In this document: positions 1-11,378 of the stretch, one piece after another
Numbering within the stretch: position 1 is the stretch's first letter
Layout of the letters: each line of letters begins with the position of its first letter
Source: Burkholderiales bacterium
Lineage (GTDB): Bacteria; Pseudomonadota; Gammaproteobacteria; Burkholderiales; UBA11063
Direction of reading: 5' to 3'
Assembly (NCBI GenBank): GCA_026461645.1
Contig: JAPJMP010000169.1
Span: 1 to 11,716, forward strand
Length of the DNA stretch: 11,716 bases
The notes under the pieces: model-generated
Databases searched by the model: none
The model's input: the letters and a program-made list of their open reading frames with translations, nothing else
What the model was told of the DNA's origin: nothing
Made by a program: the position numbers and the translations under genes

Positions 1-2
1 AC

Positions 3-92
3 GATAAAATTGTTATTGCTGAAATTACCAAGCAACAAAAAGAAATTTTTGCACTATGCAGCGTCATAGTGCCCAAAATTTGCGGAATTTAG
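3..92 (+). pseudogene. 3' end of an ORF entering from the left edge, possibly a transposase tail
   Basis: Reading from base 3 gives 29 open codons ending in TAG at 90-92. The tail contains KQQKEIF and ends VPKICGI. It is too short to identify. The repeated GGTGGTCA sequences begin shortly after the stop, and transposase genes typically end close to their element's terminal sequence, so a transposase C-terminus is a reasonable inference, not an observation. Frame 1 also stays open for 22 codons, so even the frame is uncertain. Whether the full gene is intact cannot be judged from this window. Confidence 0.3.
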
Positions 93-108
93 GAACTTAA
101 TTAAATTA

Positions 109-152
109 TTTAATCTGGTGGTCAAGTGTATTTAATTAGGTGGTCACATTTC
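109..152 (+). repeat. Two tandem 22-bp direct repeats (GGTGGTCA core), candidate insertion-sequence end
   Basis: Two copies start at 109 and 131. Their first 16 bases match at 14 positions, and both contain GGTGGTCA (117-124 and 139-146). Short GTGGTCA-type direct repeats stacked near an end are characteristic of some insertion sequences, notably IS21-like elements. The following bases TTTCAGTTAATTATACA (149-165) could complete the terminus, which would put the element/host boundary near 165. The family is inferred, and the other end and target duplication lie outside the window. Confidence 0.45.
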
Positions 153-669
153 AGTTAATTATACAGGGTGATGAAAAACTACTATCTTTTGGATTATAAA
201 CAAAAATTGTTCCATTACCACCCCACCCACCATTTAATGTAGTACCGTATATTCTACCATCTGGTACCATGGTTATAAAGTTAGGATTAGCTCGTTCGCC
301 TGAAGTATTCGTAAAAACATGCACTGGCGTTGTAACACCATTAACTATATGATACAGTGCACCATTTGGATCAAGAGCACCTGTTGATGATAAAATATAA
401 ATAGATCCATCGCTAGCTACTACTGGCGTACCTGCAATGTTTGGAATATTATCTGCTACAGCGGCATAAGAATTAGAAGCATCATTCCAAGAATATACAG
501 CACCGGTATTAAAGCTACTACCATCACCGTTGACTATTCCATAAAATACATTATTACCTCCAGCCACTAAATTAAATGCTGGATTTTGACCATAGTCGTT
601 ATCACTAGCATATACAGCTGTCGCTGATACGACAACATATGCTATAACAATAAATTTACTAAATTTCAT
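151..669 (-). CDS. Secreted GloVer-type tandem-repeat protein, probably 3'-truncated
   Basis: This encodes 172 aa. I chose the ATG at 669-667 because GGAG lies 7 nt upstream and the protein then begins with a textbook signal peptide: MKFSK, a hydrophobic stretch (6-18) and VYA cleavage near residue 21. An ATG 27 nt further upstream would put charged residues ahead of the signal. The mature part has three imperfect repeats (about 30-62, 80-110 and 129-160) of the form 'D/G-G-x-I/F-Y-G ... G-T/A-I/V-F/Y', the clearest being DGRIYGTT then GNGTIFVYNP. This resembles GloVer tandem repeats, which probably form beta-propeller-like surface or secreted proteins of unknown function. Such proteins are usually several hundred residues long. 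This one stops abruptly just after the third repeat in a non-family tail (PCIIN), with its last codons in the IS-end-like sequence. A truncated, possibly still translated gene is likeliest. Confidence 0.6.
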   Translation of the reverse strand: MKFSKFIVIAYVVVSATAVYASDNDYGQNPAFNLVAGGNNVFYGIVNGDGSSFNTGAVYSWNDASNSYAAVADNIPNIAGTPVVASDGSIYILSSTGALDPNGALYHIVNGVTTPVHVFTNTSGERANPNFITMVPDGRIYGTTLNGGWGGNGTIFVYNPKDSSFSSPCIIN

Positions 670-717
670 ATTTTTTCTCCATCTAATTAAAAACATGATT
701 TCACATTTTAATGTTAT

Positions 718-745
718 ATTACAACATAGTTACAGAGAATATCAA
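718..745 (-). promoter_or_regulatory. Candidate promoter of the GloVer-repeat gene
   Basis: On the minus strand a -35-like TTGATA (745-740) is followed after 16 bp by a -10-like TGTAAT (723-718), each one mismatch from sigma-70 consensus. It lies about 50 bp upstream of the chosen start. AT-rich DNA yields chance matches, so this is tentative. Confidence 0.3.
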
Positions 746-748
746 TAG

Positions 749-773
749 GTATCCTTCAATTAATATCGGATAC
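749..773. repeat. Short inverted repeat GTATCC-N13-GGATAC, possible operator
   Basis: Two perfect 6-bp arms (749-754 and 768-773) are separated by 13 bp, just upstream of the -35 of the candidate leftward promoter in the divergent intergenic region. The geometry fits a dimeric regulator site, but a 6-bp palindrome alone is weak evidence. No regulator gene lies nearby. The rest of 697-963 holds no gene that I can see. Confidence 0.2.
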
Positions 774-883
774 TGTGAACTTTATTGTGGCTTGATATTT
801 CGTTACTTAATTATCTATTTTTCACTTACTTTTTTCACTGTATTACACAATTTGCATTATTTGCTCAGTAGAATATAGATTAA

Positions 884-914
884 TTCACACTCACTTATTC
901 TGTTATGATATAAT
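884..914 (+). promoter_or_regulatory. Candidate promoter of the phospholipase D-like gene
   Basis: TTCACA (884-889, one mismatch from TTGACA) and a perfect TATAAT (909-914) are separated by 19 bp, slightly long. A second TATAAT sits at 917-922. Transcription would start near 921-930, giving a leader of about 35-45 nt. Confidence 0.4.
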
Positions 915-963
915 ATTATAATGATAAGCTTTTAATGATTTTATTGTATAGGGTGAAAGGATT

Positions 964-2055
964 ATGGGTAAATATAAAATAGCTATGGTACTAATGATGA
1001 TAAGTAAACTTATTTTAGCTCAATCTTTATTATTTATTGAACCACAAGATGGAAGAGATCCAATTATTAATGCAATTAATAGTGCGCAATCGGAAATAGA
1101 TATAACCATGTATGAAATATATGACACGCCGATTGAGAATGCTCTAAGTAATGCCGCCAATAGAGGAGTGAGTGTTAATATAATTTATAGCAATAATCAA
1201 AATGCCTATAGCATTCCATCAAATACTTATGTAAACCATGAACAAAATTTCTGTGCCAGTAATAAACTAATTAAATGTATCGCTTCATCAAATAAATTTT
1301 TTGTAACGCATGAAAAAACAATGCTAATTGATAATATTTTGGCCATAATTATGTCATTAAATTATGTTACTTATGATGATGAAGAATATTTTGATAATAC
1401 TCGTGATTTTGGAGTAATTGATAATAGTCAATCTGATGTTGCTACCCTTAAAAATGAATTTAATACTGATTGGAATAATGCGCTAAATTCAACTGCTAAT
1501 TTTCCAGTTGCAGTAGCTAACACCAATGTATTTTTTAGCCCATCCGCTATATCTAATAATAATGATTCTTTAATAACCTTAAATAATTTATTACAAGGAG
1601 CAACTAAAACGGAGGATATATATAGTGAAGAGTTTAGTAATACTGGTTCGCTTAATACCAACCAAGATATAGTAACTATATTAAATACATTAGCGCAAAA
1701 TGGAGTAAAAATTAGAATAATTTCTGAAGATTTTGTCGCGAAAAACTTAAATAGTAAAATTCAGATACTAAAAGTACCCAAGACATCTGCAATGTATTAT
1801 CATGCTAAAGCTATTATTGTTGATAATCAGACTGCAGCTATAATGTCAGTTAATTTTACTAATACTTCGATATTTAGTAATCGTGAAGCTGGAATCATTG
1901 TAAGTGGAGATTTAGCCAATCAAATTGAGAGTCAATTTAATAGTGATTGGCAGAATTTAACCGATCTGGCATCTGAAAAAAATACAAAGACAGCAACTAC
2001 GTTGTATAAAATATCTCAAAGTATTGATTATTTGGGTACTGAATTTTTATTATAA
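964..2055 (+). CDS. Secreted phospholipase D-superfamily protein with two HKD motifs
   Basis: This encodes 363 aa. An N-terminal signal peptide (residues 1-19, hydrophobic stretch ending LILA, cleavage before QS) predicts export. Two HKD half-sites follow: H116-x-K118-x4-D123 (HEKTMLID) with downstream S131/N133, and H280-x-K282-x4-D287 (HAKAIIVD) with S295/N297. Each half continues into a similar block (TRDFGV at 146-151; NREAGI at 306-311) and an F-N-x-DW segment (166-170; 325-329), so the protein is an internal duplication, as usual in this superfamily. In family terms the two His residues form the phosphodiesterase site, but the substrate (phospholipid, cardiolipin-type lipid or nucleic acid) cannot be told. 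The glycine normally preceding the Ser of each motif is Met in both halves (IMSLN, IMSVN). The ATG at 964 follows GGGTGAAAGG. The gene is monocistronic, divergent from the GloVer gene, and converges on tgt with only 5 bp between stop codons. Confidence 0.85.
   Translation: MGKYKIAMVLMMISKLILAQSLLFIEPQDGRDPIINAINSAQSEIDITMYEIYDTPIENALSNAANRGVSVNIIYSNNQNAYSIPSNTYVNHEQNFCASNKLIKCIASSNKFFVTHEKTMLIDNILAIIMSLNYVTYDDEEYFDNTRDFGVIDNSQSDVATLKNEFNTDWNNALNSTANFPVAVANTNVFFSPSAISNNNDSLITLNNLLQGATKTEDIYSEEFSNTGSLNTNQDIVTILNTLAQNGVKIRIISEDFVAKNLNSKIQILKVPKTSAMYYHAKAIIVDNQTAAIMSVNFTNTSIFSNREAGIIVSGDLANQIESQFNSDWQNLTDLASEKNTKTATTLYKISQSIDYLGTEFLL
1976..2007 (-). terminator. Weak candidate terminator for the leftward tgt operon, inside the phospholipase D-like gene
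   Basis: On the minus strand ATACAA (2007-2002) can pair with TTGTAT (1987-1982), followed by a run of T (1981-1976). The 6-bp stem is AT-rich and the loop is 14 nt, so it would be weak. It is listed because it is the only hairpin-plus-T-run I see just beyond the tgt stop codon. Confidence 0.25.
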
Positions 2056-2060
2056 GTCAT

Positions 2061-6062
<4,002 letters not shown>

Positions 6063-6070
<8 letters not shown>

Positions 6071-6896
6071 AGTTTATCTTCTTTAAATTAAAAAAATTAA
6101 TTATATCACGGGCAATTTTATGTGAATGCTGCTGAAACATAAAATGTCCACCGGTTGCATAAGCAATTAATTTAGCTGTAGTCATTGAGCTAAGCATATG
6201 ATGTTGTGCGTGTAAGGGCACTACCTTATCATTGTTGGCCCACAATAATAATACCGGGCACTTTATTTTATTATAATCTTGTTGTTGCATTCCGCCCCAT
6301 AAATTATAAGCATTAGCTTGAAACTGGTCCGCTTGAGCAGTAAAGCGATACGGGTAATTACTAATCGAAATAGCATTATTTATAAAGTAAGTCTCAATTT
6401 TATCATCGCTTGATTCAGCAAATAGATAATAGAATAATTTATTATTTACTTGTTGCTCGCTCAAACTATCTTTATCTAGTATAAAATCATAAAAATCTTT
6501 ATTTGCCGCGTTAGCATTTGCTACACTACTAATTAAACACATTCCCTGAATTAAATGCTGATGGTGTTTACAAAATTCTTGGACTATCATTCCACCCATT
6601 GACCACCCTAAAAGAATTGGTTTTTCAATCTTGGCGGCAACTATAAAATCGAGCAAATCTTGTGCCATTCCTGCAATGCTAGCCTCATTATGCGAATCAG
6701 AAATTCCAACTTTACGATTATCTAATAAATAAACTCTATAAACCTTAGCTAATTCGCTGATAAATGATTTATTCCAGTGAAATAAAGTGCCAGTATATCC
6801 GGTGATTAAAACTAGTGGGGGTTTAGCTCCAGCTATAGTTATAAAACCTGCAACTCCAGATGTGGTGGTTAAGCTTTGATAAAGATTTACTGTCAT
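6063..6896 (-). CDS. Alpha/beta-fold hydrolase, substrate unknown
   Basis: This encodes 277 aa with the complete catalytic pattern of the alpha/beta-hydrolase superfamily: an oxyanion-region LITGYTGT (30-37), a DNR strand end (59-61), the nucleophile elbow GWSMGG with Ser99 (97-102), the acid Asp223 in WANNDKVVP, and His251 in GGHFMF. A cap region sits at about 130-200. There is no signal peptide, so it is probably cytoplasmic. The triad predicts ester or thioester hydrolysis or a related reaction, but the family is too broad to name a substrate. It lies 20 bp after the acyl-CoA-binding protein gene, which invites the guess of an acyl-ester or acyl-CoA substrate; that is inference from position only. 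The start ATG (6896-6894) lacks a strong ribosome-binding site. The 3' end overlaps secA by 8 bp, so the pair is co-transcribed and probably translationally coupled. Confidence 0.85.
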
Positions 6897-6916
6897 TTAA
6901 ATCAATTTAATTCCGT

Positions 6917-7174
6917 TTATTTTTCTTCAAAAACCTTTAAATAACCTTCCATAGCAAATTCTTTGCTTTTACCTTTAATTGCATTCCAAGCCTGCCATTT
7001 GGCACGTTCTACCATATTAACAATAGAAGGGCATTCACCTTTAACATCACCCTCAGTTGCTTGTTTATAAAATGCATATAATTTTAATTTTTGATTATTA
7101 TTAGGTTTGAAATCAATAGTAGCATCGCGTACTGCAACTAACATATCATCAAATCTTTTTTGTAAGTCAGACAT
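6917..7174 (-). CDS. Acyl-CoA-binding protein (ACBP family)
   Basis: This encodes 85 aa, the size of a single free-standing ACBP domain. It is a four-helix bundle that binds medium- and long-chain acyl-CoA esters and buffers or carries them in the cytosol. Diagnostic features are visible: LYAFYKQATEGD (32-43), with the Tyr and Lys that contact the CoA, then AKWQAWNAIKGKS (58-70) and AMEGY (74-78). Residues Y33, K37, K59 and Y78 correspond to the classic ligand-binding Tyr/Lys positions. The start is secure because AGGAG (7185-7181) lies 6 nt upstream of ATG. ACBPs are ubiquitous in eukaryotes and patchy in bacteria. Here the gene sits 16 bp after ihfA and 20 bp before the alpha/beta hydrolase, within an otherwise informational operon. 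Whether it was acquired horizontally cannot be judged from composition, since it is as AT-rich as its neighbours. Confidence 0.93.
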   Translation of the reverse strand: MSDLQKRFDDMLVAVRDATIDFKPNNNQKLKLYAFYKQATEGDVKGECPSIVNMVERAKWQAWNAIKGKSKEFAMEGYLKVFEEK

Positions 7175-7190
7175 TTTAAACTCCTGTTAA

Positions 7191-7481
7191 TTAATTATGG
7201 TCACGAATAGATTTTTTTAGAATATTACTGGTTCTAAATGAAACAACACGTCTTGCTGCAATAGGATATTCCTGTTTTGTTTTAGGGTTTCGTCCAATAC
7301 GTGCATTTTTGTCACGCAAAATAAAGTTACCAAATCCAGGTATTTTAACAATATCGCCAGACTCTAAAGATTTAACCATAACCTCAAAGAAGTCATCAAC
7401 AAACTTGGTTGCTTCAGGTTTTTTTAATAAAGAGTTATGCATTGCTAAATGAATTAAATCATTCTTGGTAATTGTTGTCAC
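7191..7481 (-). CDS. ihfA: Integration host factor subunit alpha (GTG start)
   Basis: This encodes 96 aa (E. coli IhfA 99). IHF-alpha pairs with IHF-beta to form a sequence-specific DNA-bending heterodimer acting in nucleoid structure, transcription, recombination and replication. The HU/IHF fold is clear: the dimerising N-terminal helices, then IPGFGNF (47-53), and the beta-arm IGRNPKT (62-68), whose Pro66 is the conserved intercalating tip residue. LRDKNARIGRNPKT and ARRVVSFR are IhfA-like rather than HU- or IhfB-like. The position directly after pheT is the standard ihfA location in gamma- and betaproteobacteria. The start codon is GTG at 7481-7479, with AAGGA (7494-7490) 8 nt upstream. 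The gap to pheT is 20 bp, so it is co-transcribed. Confidence 0.96.
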   Translation of the reverse strand: MTTITKNDLIHLAMHNSLLKKPEATKFVDDFFEVMVKSLESGDIVKIPGFGNFILRDKNARIGRNPKTKQEYPIAARRVVSFRTSNILKKSIRDHN

Positions 7482-7501
7482 AAAATATTTCCTTAAAAAA
7501 A

Positions 7502-9871
7502 TTAACTACGTAATTGAATCTCAGGGATAACCTTAGTTAGCGCACTGATAATCGTTTTAATATTAGAATTTATCTCTTCTTCAGCTAAGGTTTTATTATT
7601 AGCTTGAAAAGTAAATCTTAATGCAATACTTTTTTGTTGTTTTGACATTGTAAAAACATCAAACACATTTAAATCGTGTAAATACTCAATCTGAGTAGCA
7701 TTTATTGTATCAATAAGCTGCTGCAGTGGTACTTCAGTATTAACCACAAAAGCCAGATCACGCTCTACCTTCTGAAACTTACTAATCTCATGAATAGTTG
7801 CAAGATTTTTTAAGGCTAAAAATTGTACATCAAGTTCAAAAATATACGGTGCAGCGTTTAAGCCTAACTCTAAACTTAATTTTGGATGTAGTTGCCCCAT
7901 AATTCCTATTAATTGTTCTAGGTGGTAAATTTTAGCACATCTACCGCCATGAAATACCGAAGAATTAGAGCAGGCAATATATTTAATATTGCTAAGACCA
8001 TTAAGTAAAGATTCAACTGCAAACTTTAAATCATAAAAATCAACAACTGCTTTTGGGTTTTCAAAACTAGTATATAAATTTTCACCATGAATTAATCCAG
8101 CAAGTTTAAGTGGTTGCTGGTTACTATCTTCAGCATAAAAAACTCGAGCCAGTTCAAATAATTTAATATTTTTATGACCACGATTTAAATTGGCACTTAG
8201 AGCTTTAACTAAATCACCAATTAATGAGGTGCGCAGCGTATCTAAACCAGCAATTGGATTTTGCAGTTTAATTGGTGAATAATCAGCATTACCCAACATT
8301 TTTGCCATTTTTTCTTCGGCAAAAGCATAACCAATAATTTCAGTGTAACCTAAATTAACTAAATTAAGTTTAAGCTTGGTTGTAAATGAATGCTGATCTT
8401 CAATTTTTGTTAAGTTAGATATCGATTGCGGCATTTGTGCCTGAATGTTTTCATAACCATAAACACGAGCAATTTCTTCCACTATATCCTGTGGAATTTT
8501 AATATCAAACCTAAAACTAGGGATGGTTAATTCAAGATTATCGCCATTAGTCTTATACTTAAAAGCTAATTTGGTTAAAATTAAATCAATTTCTTGATTA
8601 GTTAGTTTAAGGCCTAATATTTTTTTGATAAAAGTATAAGAAACTGATAGATGCTGGTTTAAGCTAAGTTCTGCTGCACTACATTGATTAATTGGGCCTA
8701 TATTGCCACCACAATATTTAGTAATTAAGTGGCAAGCATAAAGAGCTGCCTTAACTTGTAATTGCGGGTCAACACCGCGTTCAAAACGATAAGCAGCATC
8801 TGAATTAATGCCTAGTTGTTTAGTTTTAGCTGCAATTATTTCTGGAGTAAAATATGCACTTTCAAGAATAATACTTGTGCTATTAGTAGTTACTGCTGAA
8901 TCAAGGCTACCCATAACACCTGCAACTGCTGCTACTTTATTGTGCTGGTCACAAATCACTAAAGTATTATTATTTAAGCTAACTTGTTTATTAATTAGCA
9001 AATTTACTGGTTCATCAGAGGTCGCTAATCTTACATTTAAATTGCTACCGACACTATTTAAATCAAACGCATGTAATGGCTGTCCTAACTCTAACATCAC
9101 ATAATTGGCAATATCAACAATCGGTGATATACATCTAATTGAACTATGTTCTAAGCGTTGCGTAATAAATTTCGGTAATTTAATTTGATTATTTACATCT
9201 TTGATGATAACTGCTACATAATTAGGGCAATGCTGTGGAGCATTAATAGTTACCTTTACTTGATCACTAATAGCACCAGGTTTAGCTTGCTGAATAAAAG
9301 TGTCAAAGTTAGATTTATATTGAGTTAAAGTTTCAATTTCGCGAATAATACCATGAATAGATAAACAGTCACCGCGATTGGGGGTAATTTTAAATTCAAC
9401 AATTTTGTCATCTAATTCAAGATAGTGACGAATATTACCCCCAATTGGAGCTGTATCATCTAAAATTAATAAGCCATCGACGCCATCGGGACAGGCAATT
9501 TCTTCACCACTACACAACATGCCATAGGATACGCTACCACGCATTTTACGTTCAGCAATATTCATTCCGTTAGGTAAAATAGCCCCAATTTGTGCAAACG
9601 GAACTTTAATTCCAGCAGTTACATTAGTAGCACCACAAATTACTTGATACAACTGTCCGTCATTGATACTAACCTTGCAAATATTTAATTTATCTGCTTC
9701 AGGATGCCGATTACATTCAACTACTTGTGCTACTACTATTCCAGAAAAATCAGGAACCACAGTTTTAATGTCTTCAATTTCAATTCCCGCCATAGTTAAT
9801 GTAGCAAATACCTCATCCCAATTGGGCTTAGTGGTGAAATAACTCTCTAACCAACTTAATGCAATTTTCAT
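7502..9871 (-). CDS. pheT: Phenylalanyl-tRNA synthetase beta subunit
   Basis: This encodes 789 aa (E. coli 795), the large subunit of the alpha2-beta2 enzyme that charges tRNA-Phe; it supplies tRNA binding and the editing site for mischarged Tyr. Domains in order: the N-terminal segment with TMAGIEIE (26-33), an EMAP/OB-type tRNA-binding domain (about 39-150, HPEADKL at 56-62), the first B5-like region with TPNRGDCLSI (163-172), the B3/B4 editing domain (about 210-395, including RFERGVDP at 362-369), B5 (about 405-478, with EEIARVYGYENI), the inactive synthetase-like core (490-690), and the C-terminal ferredoxin-fold anticodon-binding domain (about 696-789, KVERDLAFVV at 701-710). The ATG (9871-9869) overlaps the pheS TAA by one base (TAATG). 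AAAGG lies 9 nt upstream inside the end of pheS, which helps keep the subunits at equal levels. Confidence 0.98.
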   Translation of the reverse strand: MKIALSWLESYFTTKPNWDEVFATLTMAGIEIEDIKTVVPDFSGIVVAQVVECNRHPEADKLNICKVSINDGQLYQVICGATNVTAGIKVPFAQIGAILPNGMNIAERKMRGSVSYGMLCSGEEIACPDGVDGLLILDDTAPIGGNIRHYLELDDKIVEFKITPNRGDCLSIHGIIREIETLTQYKSNFDTFIQQAKPGAISDQVKVTINAPQHCPNYVAVIIKDVNNQIKLPKFITQRLEHSSIRCISPIVDIANYVMLELGQPLHAFDLNSVGSNLNVRLATSDEPVNLLINKQVSLNNNTLVICDQHNKVAAVAGVMGSLDSAVTTNSTSIILESAYFTPEIIAAKTKQLGINSDAAYRFERGVDPQLQVKAALYACHLITKYCGGNIGPINQCSAAELSLNQHLSVSYTFIKKILGLKLTNQEIDLILTKLAFKYKTNGDNLELTIPSFRFDIKIPQDIVEEIARVYGYENIQAQMPQSISNLTKIEDQHSFTTKLKLNLVNLGYTEIIGYAFAEEKMAKMLGNADYSPIKLQNPIAGLDTLRTSLIGDLVKALSANLNRGHKNIKLFELARVFYAEDSNQQPLKLAGLIHGENLYTSFENPKAVVDFYDLKFAVESLLNGLSNIKYIACSNSSVFHGGRCAKIYHLEQLIGIMGQLHPKLSLELGLNAAPYIFELDVQFLALKNLATIHEISKFQKVERDLAFVVNTEVPLQQLIDTINATQIEYLHDLNVFDVFTMSKQQKSIALRFTFQANNKTLAEEEINSNIKTIISALTKVIPEIQLRS

Positions 9872-10896
9872 TAGTTACTACCTTTGAACTGATTTAAAAA
9901 ATCTATATCATTTTCAAACATCAGACGTAAATCATTAATTTGATAACGCAACATAGTAAATCTATCGATACCAATACCAAATGCAAAGCCACTATATTTT
10001 TCACTATCAATATTCATATATTGCAAAACATTTGGGTGCACCATGCCACATCCTGCAACCTCAAGCCAGTTACCATTTTTATCCATGATATCAACTTCGG
10101 CAGATGGTTCGGTGAAGGGAAAAAAAGAAGCTCTAAAGCGTACCTTTAAATCAGGATTGGCAAAAAACTCTTTTAAAAATTCTATAATTATGGCTTTTAA
10201 ATTAGCAAAACTAATATTTTCATCAATCCATAATCCCTCTAGTTGATGAAACATTGGACTGTGAGTGCGGTCCATATCAATACGGTAAACACGACCCGGA
10301 GCGATTACTTTTATTGGCGGAGTGTTTTTTTCCGCAAATCTTACTTGAATCGGCGAAGTATGCGTACGTAAAATATTATTACCTTGAGTATAAAATGTAT
10401 CTTGCATGGCACGAGCTGGATGATTTTCTGGAAAATTTAAGGCTAAGAAATTATAATAATCAGTTTCAATTTCCGGACCATCCGCAATATTAAATCCTAG
10501 TTGTTTGAAAATATCTAGCATTCGCTCTAAGGATAAAGATATTGGATGCAACGCTCCATTAGAATTACCGCGACCTGGAAGTGATACATCAATAGCTTCG
10601 GTTGCTAACTTTTGCATTAAATCTTGTTGTAGTAAATATTCTTTTTTTTCATTTAGCGCATTTTGCACTTGCAGCTTTGTTGCATTAATTGCTTCACCAA
10701 ATGCTTTTTTTTCTTCAGCGGGAACAATTTTTAAATATTGCATTAATAGCGATATTTCTCCACTTTTACCAATATATTTAGCTTTAATTTGTTCTAAATC
10801 ATTAATTGCAGTTACACCATTAAGATCAGCCGTAACGCGGATTAATATTTGCGGCAGTTGGTGCAAGATTTCTTGATGTTGAGTAGTGTTTGACAT
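9871..10896 (-). CDS. pheS: Phenylalanyl-tRNA synthetase alpha subunit
   Basis: This encodes 341 aa (E. coli 327), the catalytic class II subunit that activates Phe with ATP and transfers it to tRNA-Phe. The N-terminal ~90 residues are helical, forming the coiled-coil arm that binds tRNA. The catalytic core follows: RTHTSPIQVR (177-186), motif 2 with MFHQLEGLWID (215-225), the Phe-pocket segment FFPFTEPSAEVD (258-269), GCGMVHPNVL (282-291), and motif 3 GFAFGIGIDRFTMLRY (303-318). Ala305 corresponds to E. coli Ala294, the residue setting pocket size. I chose the ATG at 10896-10894, giving MSNTTQ, which aligns with the usual family N-terminus. An in-frame GTG 12 nt upstream (10908-10906) would add MWLR, and neither has a strong ribosome-binding site. 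It is the first gene after the rplT terminator. Confidence 0.97.
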   Translation of the reverse strand: MSNTTQHQEILHQLPQILIRVTADLNGVTAINDLEQIKAKYIGKSGEISLLMQYLKIVPAEEKKAFGEAINATKLQVQNALNEKKEYLLQQDLMQKLATEAIDVSLPGRGNSNGALHPISLSLERMLDIFKQLGFNIADGPEIETDYYNFLALNFPENHPARAMQDTFYTQGNNILRTHTSPIQVRFAEKNTPPIKVIAPGRVYRIDMDRTHSPMFHQLEGLWIDENISFANLKAIIIEFLKEFFANPDLKVRFRASFFPFTEPSAEVDIMDKNGNWLEVAGCGMVHPNVLQYMNIDSEKYSGFAFGIGIDRFTMLRYQINDLRLMFENDIDFLNQFKGSN

Positions 10897-10963
10897 TCTT
10901 AACCACACATTTCTAATTTTTTGGTTGATATTATTTAATACTAGCAGTAGTAAAAATAAAATT

Positions 10964-10988
10964 AAAAAACGGAGGCTTGTGGCCTCCG
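10964..10988 (-). terminator. Intrinsic terminator between rplT and pheS
   Basis: On the minus strand CGGAGGC-type arms (10988-10982 with 10976-10970) form a perfect 7-bp GC-rich stem with a 5-nt loop, followed directly by six T (10969-10964). It begins 21 nt after the rplT stop codon. It should end most rpmI-rplT transcripts, leaving pheS to a promoter of its own or to read-through. The rest of the 10897-11009 gap contains no gene. Confidence 0.85.
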
Positions 10989-11009
10989 CATTATAAGTGT
11001 AATAACAAA

Positions 11010-11366
11010 TTAATTAAGATTAGCTTTTGCTAACTCAACATATTTAGCAAATGCTGGTTTATCAAAAATTGCAAGATTAGATAAAACTTTTCTATCTACT
11101 ATTACATTTGCTTTAGATAAGCCATTAATAAATTTGCTATATGGTAATCCTAATTCTCTGCATCCGGCATTGATACGCGCAATCCATAAATTTCTAAATT
11201 GACGTTTTCTTTGTCTTCTGTCACGATAGGCATATTGACCAGCCTTCATTACCGCTTCTTTAGCAACTCTAAATACATTACCGCGACGTCCACGGTATCC
11301 TTTTGCTAAAGCTAATATTTTCTTATGTCTACTTTTGGCTACAACACCACGTTTTACTCTAGTCAT
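11010..11366 (-). CDS. rplT: 50S ribosomal protein L20
   Basis: This encodes 118 aa, identical in length to E. coli L20. L20 binds 23S rRNA, is essential early in 50S assembly, and represses its own operon in E. coli and Bacillus by binding the mRNA. Recognisable blocks are [17 protein letters not shown] (2-18), [18 protein letters not shown] (41-58), LWIARINAG (60-68), YSKFINGL (76-83) and IVDRKVLS (88-95). The extended basic N-terminus threads into rRNA and the globular C-terminal half is the mRNA-binding repressor part. The ATG (11366-11364) has a near-ideal Shine-Dalgarno AAGGAGGA (11380-11373) that overlaps the rpmI stop codon, 12 nt between genes, so translation is linked to rpmI. Confidence 0.98.
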   Translation of the reverse strand: MTRVKRGVVAKSRHKKILALAKGYRGRRGNVFRVAKEAVMKAGQYAYRDRRQRKRQFRNLWIARINAGCRELGLPYSKFINGLSKANVIVDRKVLSNLAIFDKPAFAKYVELAKANLN

Positions 11367-11378
11367 GATTAATCCTCC

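Noticed and set aside
670..696. The upstream ATG (696-694) as the start of the GloVer-repeat gene
   Set aside because: The nine extra residues (MFLIRWRKN) would precede a complete signal peptide, and the well-spaced GGAG belongs to the downstream ATG.
1428..1661. A 77-codon minus-strand ORF inside the phospholipase D-like gene
   Set aside because: It lies wholly within a gene with intact catalytic motifs on the other strand, and neither its sequence nor its start region shows gene-like features.
8808..9104. A 98-codon plus-strand ORF opposite pheT
   Set aside because: It is the antisense reading of the conserved PheT editing domain, with no supporting start signal.
10254..10876. Two plus-strand ORFs (79 and 123 codons) opposite pheS
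   Set aside because: They are antisense readings of the conserved PheS catalytic core and N-terminal arm. The Cys/Ser-rich translations reflect complementary codons.
10897..10990. A pheL-like leader peptide and attenuator ahead of pheS
   Set aside because: The hairpin is a normal terminator, but no short ORF with clustered Phe codons lies before or after it.
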